Below are positions 1-4,767 of a stretch of 8,414 bases of DNA, one piece after another (position 1 is the stretch's first letter; every line of letters starts with the position of its first letter). The notes beneath the pieces were generated by a model. The model did no database searches and was not told where the DNA came from. It saw only the letters and a list, made by a program, of their open reading frames with translations. Origin of the DNA: Candidatus Kapaibacterium sp. Its GTDB lineage: Bacteria > Bacteroidota > Ignavibacteria > Kapaibacteriales > HRBIN21. Location of the stretch: contig JANWXA010000080.1 in NCBI GenBank assembly GCA_025055465.1, positions 1-8,414 on the forward strand. The letters run 5' to 3'. Made by a program: the position numbers and the translations under genes.

Positions 1-753
1 CGCCACTGAACCAAAGAGATCTGCCCCCATGCCGGCAATGTCGCCGACGTTGTCCCCGACGTTGTCCGCAATCACGGCCGGATTGCGGGGGTCATCCTCC
101 GGGATGCCCGTCTCTACCTTTCCGACCAGATCCGCACCGACATCGGCTGCCTTTGTGTAGATGCCGCCGCCGACACGGGCAAAGAGCGCCACGCTGGAGC
201 CCCCAAGGGCAAAGCCCGAGAGGACCTCCATGACGGTGCGCTTCTCCACGCCGTGCAGTACAGCGTCCAGGCCCAGGTAGACGACGACCAGCCCTACGAT
301 CGCAATCCCTGCCAGCCCGAAGCCCATGACGGCACCGGAGTGGAACGCAGTGCGGAAGGCATGCGCCAACGAGATGCGAGCTGAAGCGGCCGTCCGCACG
401 TTCCCGTGCGTGGCAATCCGCATCCCAATGAAGCCGGCCAGCACTGAACAGAAAGCCCCGCAGAGGAAGGCAATTGCTGTGTAGACTCCCTCGCGGACTG
501 GGGTCAGAGGGTCGTCAATGAGGAGCGCGATGAGCGCGGCGAACCCAAGCATGTAGAGGCCCAGGACCCGGTACTCCCGCAGCAGGAAAGCCATTGCTCC
601 CTCGGCGATCGCATCGGCGATATCCCGAAGGCGCCGGGCCTCTTCTGGCGAGGCTGCCCCGGCCTCTACAGAGACGGCCAGGACTCGCTGCCGGAACACC
701 ACAGCCACTGCCAGCGACAGCAACCCAGCCGCTAAGAGGAGCGAAACAACCAT
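1..753 (-). CDS. hppA: Membrane-bound ion-translocating pyrophosphatase, N-terminal part (partial)
   Basis: This protein hydrolyses pyrophosphate in the cytoplasm and uses the energy to pump H+ or Na+ across the inner membrane. The 251 visible residues begin at ATG 753 and run off the left edge; complete proteins are about 650-800 residues. Residues 1-20 form the first membrane helix. The family motif EGAMAFLLREY lies at 51-61, further hydrophobic helices at about 62-80, 88-111 and 140-161, and GNVRTAASAR at 117-126. The pyrophosphate/Mg-binding loop GGGIYTKAADVGADLVGKVE is at 195-214 (D204, D208, K212, E214), followed by DNVGDNVGDIAGMGADLF at 230-247. All residues expected in this part are present. 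The residues that separate K+-dependent from K+-independent enzymes, and Na+ from H+ pumps, lie outside the window, so the ion is not assigned. A poor AAGG sits 11 bases before the ATG. The gene is divergent from tRNA-Val. Recognition is by direct motif reading. Confidence 0.95.
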   Translation of the reverse strand, partial: MVVSLLLAAGLLSLAVAVVFRQRVLAVSVEAGAASPEEARRLRDIADAIAEGAMAFLLREYRVLGLYMLGFAALIALLIDDPLTPVREGVYTAIAFLCGAFCSVLAGFIGMRIATHGNVRTAASARISLAHAFRTAFHSGAVMGFGLAGIAIVGLVVVYLGLDAVLHGVEKRTVMEVLSGFALGGSSVALFARVGGGIYTKAADVGADLVGKVETGIPEDDPRNPAVIADNVGDNVGDIAGMGADLFGSVA

Positions 754-792
754 GTTCCACAACGCCTTGTGTAACCGTACCCTCAAGCGTTC

Positions 793-813
793 CGCAAAAA
801 TGCTAATTTTGCG
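793..813. repeat. Inverted repeat in the hppA / tRNA-Val divergent spacer
   Basis: CGCAAAA (793-799) and TTTTGCG (807-813) form perfect 7-base arms around a 7-base spacer. The right arm is the end of the tRNA-Val promoter box. The spacer is divergent, so a terminator is unlikely. A promoter-embedded operator or an intrinsic property of the promoter element is more plausible, because the tRNA-Glu promoter has the same CAAAA-N7-TTTTG arrangement. Confidence 0.5.
804..811 (+). promoter_or_regulatory. Putative -7 promoter box (TAATTTTG) of tRNA-Val
   Basis: TAATTTTG fits the Bacteroidota-type -7 consensus TAnnTTTG and ends 12 bases before the mature tRNA 5' end, a sensible distance for a start site with a short 5' leader. 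The nine bases TAATTTTGC recur before tRNA-Glu. I could not find a convincing -33 TTTG upstream, so the call rests on the shared box and its position. Confidence 0.55.
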
Positions 814-823
814 CCTGCGGTAC

Positions 824-897
824 GGGCTCTTGGCGCAGTTGGTTAGCGCGCTTCCTTGACATGGAAGAGGTCGCTGGTTCGAATCCAGCAGAGCCCA
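824..897 (+). tRNA. tRNA-Val (anticodon GAC)
   Basis: The cloverleaf folds completely. The acceptor stem pairs GGGCTCT with AGAGCCC over seven pairs, the D stem is GCGC/GCGC, and the anticodon stem CTTCC/GGAAG encloses loop TTGACAT with anticodon GAC at 858-860. The T arm is GCTGG-TTCGAAT-CCAGC. The discriminator is A897. The next bases are CAG, so CCA is not encoded and must be added by the nucleotidyltransferase, unlike tRNA-Glu in this window. The 3' end touches the remnant of an ATPase gene read on the opposite strand. Confidence 0.96.
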
Positions 898-1064
898 CAG
901 GGGGTAAAGGGTGGCGATTCCAGGTTGAGGTAGACTGCCTCCCGTTCTGCAGCGATGGCGAGCGCCAGCGTGGTTTTCCCTACCTGCCGTGGCCTGACCA
1001 GGCACACGGCCGGCACCTCTGTAAGTGCCTGCTGCACCCGCGTGTGGAGCCAACGCCGAATCAC
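898..1064 (-). pseudogene. N-terminal remnant of an AAA_14/DUF4143-type ATPase, cut off at tRNA-Val
   Basis: Reading from GTG 1064 gives about 55 residues with the N-terminal layout of AAA_14 (DUF4143-associated) ATPases. VIRRWLHTRVQQAL is followed by a Walker A segment LVRPRQVGKTTLALAI, then the strand AVYLNLESP. Intact members are about 380-450 residues, with Walker B and sensor motifs and a C-terminal DUF4143 domain, none of which remain. The family usually has GPRQVGKT; here the first Walker A glycine is arginine, which suggests loss of function as well as truncation. The recognisable frame ends within a few codons of the tRNA 3' end. Beyond that it only translates the antisense tRNA. An open frame extends upstream to 1166, but those residues do not look family-like. 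Such ATPases often sit in mobile or toxin-antitoxin-like contexts. Confidence 0.7.
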
Positions 1065-1241
1065 CCTTGCAAAAATAGCATCGGGATGGAAGATTTGCAA
1101 GGATGATGCCTCGCAGCCCATACGCAGAGGACCTCTCCTCGAGCCCATAGCTTGGGGAAAGCTCAACGGCCGTCGGCTGCCCCTTGCTCTTGACCGCCAG
1201 CCACTTCTATCAGTGCTGGTGTCCCGGAACGCTCCCAGCGG

Positions 1242-1792
1242 TCACCCGCTATGTTCAGCAAGGTACTGCCGGCCTTTTTCCGAGATCGCCCAAATGCCAC
1301 GTGGGGTATCGTTGCGGAGCAGGCCTTCGCGGACGAGCTGCAGTCGCGCTCACCGGGCCGCATTTTGCCAGCGGGTGACCTTTGGATTAGAGGGCAGTGG
1401 GTGTAAGTCGGCAGGCTTTAGGTCCAGCCGCATCTGAGCGTAGACATGCTCCAGACCTCTGATACCTGTGCTTGGCCGCCCAGTGCGACTAATGCCTGTA
1501 GGATAGGTAACCAGAAGTCTTTCAGCGGTGTTCGCTCCCCACGGGATGACGGCTGGCGAATAGGGGCCCTTCTGCTGCGGGATTTGCTATGGAGGCGCTC
1601 CCACTGACGGCGTCTGGTGCGGGTTACGGCAATGAATCGTTCAACCTGTCGCGCCATATCCATCAGTGTCCGAGCTTCAGCATAGGATCCCTGCTGTGTT
1701 GCCTCGGCAGCTGATTGGCGCATGCTCTTCAGTGCCGTTTCCAGGTCGGCAAGCAGTCGGCTGAATGTTTCTGCTACGCTCTGGTGTCCCAT
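1242..1792 (-). pseudogene. Mrr_N-type winged-helix protein, broken by a frameshift and a nonsense codon
   Basis: From ATG 1792 the first 113 residues read cleanly. Residues 1-60 are helical and rich in Ala, Glu, Gln and Arg, probably a coiled coil, followed by a basic linker (about 58-85). Residues 92-113 (KDFWLPILQALVALGGQAQVSEV) match the start of the Mrr N-terminal winged-helix domain. Near 1454 the frame is lost. Adding one base restores SEVLEHVYAQM, and the next frame carries the rest of the domain: ADLHPLPSN, VTRWQNAAR and GLLRNDTPRGIWAISEKG. In that frame TGA at 1352-1350 occupies the place of the conserved Trp of the usual W-A-R motif, consistent with TGG to TGA. The restored protein would be about 183 residues, ending at TGA 1244-1242. 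No Mrr catalytic nuclease domain follows, so this would have been a DNA-binding protein only. It starts 21 bases after the preceding broken gene, which suggests a former operon. Confidence 0.75.
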
Positions 1793-1813
1793 GATGGCCT
1801 ATGGTTTATTGGT

Positions 1814-2247
1814 TTACACACCTTGCGCTCTTTCCAACTGCACCATCGCTTTGTAGACCACTTCCTGTACCCGGCTATCAATTCGGCTATGTCAGACACA
1901 GCGTTGTCCGCAGCGCGGCGGTCAGGATCAGAGTGGGGACGGTTTATCGCCATAAGTGCAGTAAGGGCTTTCCCAGTCCAGGTCCACCGCTGGGGATTTT
2001 CAACGATACGCCGCCGAATACAGTGCAGGAACTTGGTAAAATAAACGATTTGTTCGCGGTAGTTGAATTGTTGGAGGGAGCGCCAGGGATGGCCCCGCAA
2101 GGCGTTGATGTGTCCTGTAGCGGTAGCTCGAACGAACGAATGATGGTTAGAAAGCTAGCAGCAAGCGCCATGCGGGGAGTGGCGAGGGACTTCTAACCAA
2201 CGGTCGGTGTACAATCTGCTCCCAACGTATTCAACCGCGTGTTCCAT
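1814..2247 (-). pseudogene. Unrecognised small gene, broken by a stop and a frameshift
   Basis: I do not recognise the family. From ATG 2247 the frame reads MEHAVEYVGSRLYTDRWLEV, meets TAG at 2157-2155, then stays open through NALRGHPWRSLQQFNYREQ, IVYFTKFLHCIRRRIVENPQ and ALTALMAINRPHSDPDRRAA to about 1881. There a one-base shift moves the reading into a frame encoding DSRVQEVVYKAMVQLERAQG and ending at TAA 1816-1814, just 21 bases before the Mrr_N gene. The repaired product would be about 144 residues, soluble, charged and helical. The composition (Trp, Tyr, paired Arg, amphipathic helices) and the operon-like junction argue that it was a real gene. Without a family match, the two lesions are inferred from coding character alone. 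It could also be two adjacent fragments. Confidence 0.45.
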
Positions 2248-2507
2248 CCACCGCGTTGCCAAACAAGCATACCCGTCTGAGCTCCTTGCAACTGACGCAT
2301 GACCTCTTCGGGAGGACGATGCATCCCAACCAGGATGCGGCAGCAGGGGTCGTCCCTGGCCGGAAAATGTTCTATGAATTCAGCGAGCTCCTTCCACCCA
2401 CGTAGGTGAAAGTACGCCACGCAGAAGGCAGCGGCGCGCGCTTCCTCAAGAGCGCGTTTCAGCCCGTCCAGTAACTTCTGCTCAATGTTATCGTAGATAT
2501 TCGGCAT
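2193..2507 (-). pseudogene. N-terminal remnant of a PLD-domain (SNF2-type) helicase
   Basis: From ATG 2507 the frame reads MPNIYDNIEQKLLDGLKRAL, then AAFCVAYFHLRGWKELAEFI and CCRILVGMHRPPEEV. This is the N-terminal pattern of large helicases with a phospholipase D-like domain and a SNF2-type core, found in restriction-like loci; the equivalent family wording is IFDNIE, FCVGYFNLRGW and CCRLLVGMQR. Intact members are around 1000 residues; only about 75 family-like residues survive. After about 2260-2290 the frame runs into unrelated sequence and stops at TAG 2195-2193, overlapping the start of the next broken gene. Neither the PLD HKD motif nor the helicase motifs are present. A further upstream ATG at 2549 with GAGG before it is possible, but family members start near MPxIxDNIE. 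Family assignment is from memory of the motif, so moderate certainty. Confidence 0.65.
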
Positions 2508-2582
2508 GGCTTGTTTCTGGCGAATTGACGCTAAACAGACGATTTCCATGGGCGCCTCGTTCAGGGTACGGCTCTGCCTCCA

Positions 2583-2619
2583 AGGCAGTCCTGTGGACAG
2601 TGTTTCTCCTGGACTGCCT
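2583..2619. repeat. Inverted repeat downstream of the citrate synthase gene
   Basis: AGGCAGTCC (2583-2591) and GGACTGCCT (2611-2619) are perfect 9-base arms around a 19-base loop. The repeat lies about 110 bases past the citrate synthase stop, between it and the eroded block. No T-run follows on either strand, so it does not look like a standard intrinsic terminator. It could be a factor-dependent stop signal, an mRNA 3' stabiliser or a recombination scar. I see nothing else convincing in 2550-2730. Confidence 0.4.
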
Positions 2620-2730
2620 GCGGGGATGCGAGTGTAGGGGAGTCAGAATGCAGAGAGGCTAAGAGCTACGGGGCTTTCATTCCCTGCTCTGTAGGAGGGC
2701 CTGTGGGGATGTGCGGTGGGCCTTGGTACC

Positions 2731-4029
2731 TCACGTGTGGGAGGCGACGGTGCTGCGGGCCATCTGTTCCAGCTCTTGCAGTGTCAGGGACTTCGGGCGC
2801 ATGATGGGGGTGCCGAGGATGCGATGGACCAGAATCTGGGCGCAGATTCCCAGGGCACGGGAGACCCCGAACATGACGGTGTAGAACTCAAACTCCCGCA
2901 TGCCGTAGATGTAAAGCAGCGAGCCGGAAATGGCATCTACGTTGGGCCACGGATTCTTCGCTTTGCCATGGCGCTGGAGGACCCGCGGCACAATCTGGAA
3001 GAGCTGGTTGACGAGGGCGATGAGCTCGTGCTGGAGATGGTACCGCTCGGCAAATTGGCGAAAGATGGTGAAGCGTGGATCTGTGACGCGAAGGACTGCA
3101 TGGCCGTAGCCGGGGATGACATGCCCGCTGGTAATCCAGTTCCAAACATATTGTTCCAAGACATCGTCGCTGGGCTGAGGACCCAAGGCCTCAAGGGTCT
3201 GGAGTAGGAAGCGCAGGCACTCCTGGTTTGCCAGCCCGTGGAGAGGGCCCGCCAAGCCGTTGAGGCCTGCACTCAGGGCATAGAAGGGGTCAGACAGCGC
3301 GGAGGCGACGGTGTAGCCAGTGAGGGCGCTGACGTTGCCGCCTTCGTGGTCGCTGTGGAGGACCAGGTAGAGGCGCACCAGGTCCCGGAACTGCCCAGTG
3401 GGATCTGGAAGCCCAAGCATGCGGGCAAAGTTGGATGCCCAGTCCAGCCCAAGGTCGGGCAGGATGGGGTCGGCATTGGAGAACCGTATCCGATAGATGC
3501 CGGCAGCCAGGGTTGTGATCCGTCCCAAGAGCGTCAGGCAGTCCTCCAGGAGAGCTTTCCAAAGCTCTCCGCGAGATGCCCCTTCCTCGAAGGCGCGGCG
3601 GAAGGCCGACTCTTGCTCCATTGCCAGCAGCCCCAGGCTCAGCATTGCCATTGGGTGGGCATCCCGTGGCAGTGCATGAAGCACATTCCAAACATATTCT
3701 GGCACCGTAGCTCGTTCGGCGAGGGCTTGGCGCAGAGAGTCATGTTCCTCGGCAGTGGGGAGTTCTCCTGTGCAGAGGAGCCAAAAAATCGCCTCAGGGG
3801 TTCGGTCCGCTATCTCAGTGATGGGGATATTCCGGATGCGGAGTCCTTCAGTTGGGATGACCAACGAGGTCTCGCACAGGAGCGCCGGGACCCCGCGCAT
3901 GCCGCCGATAACCTGCTCAATGCGAATGTCCGCAATTGGAGTATTCCCGTGCTGGCTCAGCAGAGTGTGGAGTTGTTGCTGCCACTGTGGGGCGAGAGTT
4001 TCCAGGCGCTGGCGTAGGAGGGTGCTCAT
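2731..4029 (-). CDS. gltA: Citrate (Si)-synthase, mitochondrial-like type I
   Basis: This enzyme condenses acetyl-CoA with oxaloacetate to citrate and CoA, the entry step of the TCA cycle, in the cytoplasm. ATG 4029 gives 432 residues, close to mature mitochondrial citrate synthase. An ATG at 4119 is in frame, but the extra 30 residues cover the promoter-like region and lack family character. Counting from ATG 4029, HSDHEGGNVS is at 225-234, GPLHGLANQE at 261-270 (catalytic H264), GYGHAVLR at 307-314 (catalytic H310), TDPR ends at R319, PNVDA has catalytic D365, FGVSR has R391 and RPKS has R411. Each lies ten positions below its pig-heart counterpart (H274, H320, R329, D375, R401, R421), so the active site is complete. 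HSDHEGGNVSA and PNVDA place it with type I dimeric enzymes rather than the NADH-regulated hexameric GltA of enterobacteria. The symbol gltA is used by function. It is transcribed away from tRNA-Glu, with no clear Shine-Dalgarno. Confidence 0.95.
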   Translation of the reverse strand: MSTLLRQRLETLAPQWQQQLHTLLSQHGNTPIADIRIEQVIGGMRGVPALLCETSLVIPTEGLRIRNIPITEIADRTPEAIFWLLCTGELPTAEEHDSLRQALAERATVPEYVWNVLHALPRDAHPMAMLSLGLLAMEQESAFRRAFEEGASRGELWKALLEDCLTLLGRITTLAAGIYRIRFSNADPILPDLGLDWASNFARMLGLPDPTGQFRDLVRLYLVLHSDHEGGNVSALTGYTVASALSDPFYALSAGLNGLAGPLHGLANQECLRFLLQTLEALGPQPSDDVLEQYVWNWITSGHVIPGYGHAVLRVTDPRFTIFRQFAERYHLQHELIALVNQLFQIVPRVLQRHGKAKNPWPNVDAISGSLLYIYGMREFEFYTVMFGVSRALGICAQILVHRILGTPIMRPKSLTLQELEQMARSTVASHT

Positions 4030-4072
4030 CGGGACTCGTGAGCGTTGTGCGACACCGGATAAAGAATTTGGA

Positions 4073-4090
4073 AGCAAACTTAGCAAACTT
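4073..4090. repeat. Perfect 9-base tandem repeat upstream of citrate synthase
   Basis: AGCAAACTT occurs twice back to back (4073-4081 and 4082-4090). On the minus strand this reads AAGTTTGCT twice. The putative -7 box of the citrate synthase promoter spans the junction. It may be a duplicated regulator half-site or a chance tandem duplication. Confidence 0.6.
4074..4082 (-). promoter_or_regulatory. Putative -7 promoter box (TAAGTTTGC) of citrate synthase
   Basis: Read on the minus strand, TAAGTTTGC fits TAnnTTTG and differs by one base from the TAATTTTGC found before both tRNA genes. CAAA precedes it, as in the tRNA elements. It lies about 45 bases before the chosen ATG, leaving a short 5' leader. 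No clear -33 element was found. Its presence here supports starting the protein at 4029 rather than 4119. Confidence 0.45.
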
Positions 4091-4166
4091 TGTGCCGGAT
4101 GTATGCGAAGCTGTCTCATATCTCAAGCTGGCTGGGAGTTAGGAGGAGGGCAACGCACAAAAGCCG

Positions 4167-4174
4167 TAATTTTG
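4167..4174 (+). promoter_or_regulatory. Putative -7 promoter box (TAATTTTG) of tRNA-Glu
   Basis: This is the same octamer as before tRNA-Val. It ends 10 bases before the mature tRNA and is embedded in CAAAA (4158-4162), a 7-base spacer ending in TAA, then TTTTG (4170-4174). The downstream peroxiredoxin may be read from this promoter because no other convincing promoter separates them. Confidence 0.55.
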
Positions 4175-4184
4175 CATCAGCAAT

Positions 4185-4259
4185 GGCGCATTCGTCTAGG
4201 GGTTAGGACACCGCCCTCTCAAGGCGGAAACGGGGGTTCGAGTCCCCCATGCGCTACCA
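4185..4259 (+). tRNA. tRNA-Glu (anticodon CTC), CCA encoded
   Basis: Acceptor GGCGCAT pairs with ATGCGCT (first pair G-U). The anticodon stem CCGCC/GGCGG encloses loop CTCTCAA with anticodon CTC at 4218-4220, reading GAG. The T arm is GGGGG-TTCGAGT-CCCCC, with a 4-base variable region and discriminator A4256. CCA is encoded at 4257-4259. The overall pattern (TTCGTCTAG in the D region, GGACACCGCC) is typical of bacterial glutamate tRNAs. Only 14 bases separate the CCA from the ATG of the next gene. Confidence 0.96.
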
Positions 4260-4273
4260 ATTCTGCTATACTC

Positions 4274-4738
4274 ATGGACCGCACAGTTGCCCCTCCGTTT
4301 ACGCTCACCGCCGACGACGGTACGGAGGTCACGTTGGGGAGCCTTCGGGGGCAGTGGGGATTGCTACTTTTCTACCCGCGTGATTTTAGCCCTGTCTGTA
4401 CTGAGCAGCTCTGCCACTACCGGGACGAATGGGAGGCCTTAGAGCTGCCAGGGGTGAAGATACTCGGCATCAGTCCGGATACCGTGGAACGCCATCGGGG
4501 GTTTCGTCGCCGGTACGCAATACCGTTCCCGCTTCTCTCCGACCCTCAGCAGGAGGTCTTCCGGCGCTATGGGATGATGACGCTGGGGCTCCTGCCGGCT
4601 CGCGGGGTTGCTGTGGTGGACCCTGAAGGGATCGTGCGGTACCGGTGGAAGAGCGCGCTGGGACTGCGTTACCCGAGGGCAGGGGAGTTGCGCAGTCTTC
4701 TGGTGCGGCTCCAGGCAGGAGGGGCGCCTCGGGAGTGA
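4274..4738 (+). CDS. bcp: Peroxiredoxin, PrxQ/BCP type (thiol peroxidase)
   Basis: This enzyme reduces hydrogen peroxide and organic hydroperoxides through a reactive cysteine and is recycled by thioredoxin or a similar donor, usually in the cytoplasm. The 154 residues match the family length and carry no signal peptide. After APPFTLTADDG (6-16), the active-site loop FYPRDFSPVCTEQLC holds P35, S39 and peroxidatic C42. C47, five residues later, is the resolving cysteine that defines the PrxQ/BCP group. R110 in PARGVAVVDPEG fits the conserved active-site arginine. The in-frame opening extends far upstream across the tRNA, but those residues are meaningless, so ATG 4274 is the start. There is no Shine-Dalgarno in the 14-base gap after tRNA-Glu. 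The gene is probably co-transcribed with the tRNA and the flavoprotein gene 29 bases downstream. The symbol is by family resemblance. Confidence 0.92.
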   Translation: MDRTVAPPFTLTADDGTEVTLGSLRGQWGLLLFYPRDFSPVCTEQLCHYRDEWEALELPGVKILGISPDTVERHRGFRRRYAIPFPLLSDPQQEVFRRYGMMTLGLLPARGVAVVDPEGIVRYRWKSALGLRYPRAGELRSLLVRLQAGGAPRE

Positions 4739-4767
4739 ACCGATCGGTAGAACGCAGCAGGACGGAC

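Larger units (their letters stand above)
898..2550 (-). other. Eroded accessory block next to tRNA-Val
   Basis: About 1.65 kb holds only remnants, all on the minus strand. In transcription order they are a PLD-type helicase N-terminus, an unrecognised small gene, a Mrr_N winged-helix gene and an AAA_14-type ATPase N-terminus that stops at the 3' end of tRNA-Val. The lesions are two truncations, two single-base frameshifts, two in-frame stops and a substituted Walker A glycine. The genes on both sides are open. The tRNA 3' edge suggests an integration site, and the gene types suggest a restriction or defence island. No integrase, transposase or second copy of the tRNA 3' end is visible in the window, so the mobile origin is inference. 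Confidence 0.6.

Noticed and set aside
515..760. An 81-codon minus-strand frame starting at the hppA 5' end
   Set aside because: It is an out-of-frame shadow; the pyrophosphatase frame from ATG 753 is continuous and motif-rich.
843..900. Continuation of the ATPase frame through the tRNA, ending in GLCWIRTSDLFHVK
   Set aside because: This is only the antisense translation of tRNA-Val, a familiar annotation artefact, not protein sequence.
955..1437. A 160-codon open frame on the plus strand
   Set aside because: It lies antisense to the ATPase and Mrr_N remnants, whose minus-strand frames carry recognisable family motifs; its own translation has no domain-like pattern.
2129..2140. (CGAA)3 tetranucleotide repeat as a phase-variation tract
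   Set aside because: Three units are too few for slippage switching, and it lies in an already broken gene.
898..2730. A direct repeat of the tRNA-Val 3' end (att site) bounding the eroded block
   Set aside because: I searched by eye for a second copy of the T arm and acceptor end in the block and the spacer up to 2730 and found none; the only similar sequence is the normal T arm of tRNA-Glu.
2716..4017. Two long plus-strand open frames (163 and 259 codons) opposite citrate synthase
   Set aside because: They are shadows of the GC-rich citrate synthase gene, which is unambiguous on the minus strand.
4267..4272. TATACT as a -10 box for the peroxiredoxin
   Set aside because: It ends within two bases of the ATG, so a start driven by it would fall inside the coding sequence.
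3755..4273. In-frame upstream extension of the peroxiredoxin frame across tRNA-Glu
   Set aside because: It crosses citrate synthase antisense and a complete tRNA gene; family homology starts at ATG 4274.
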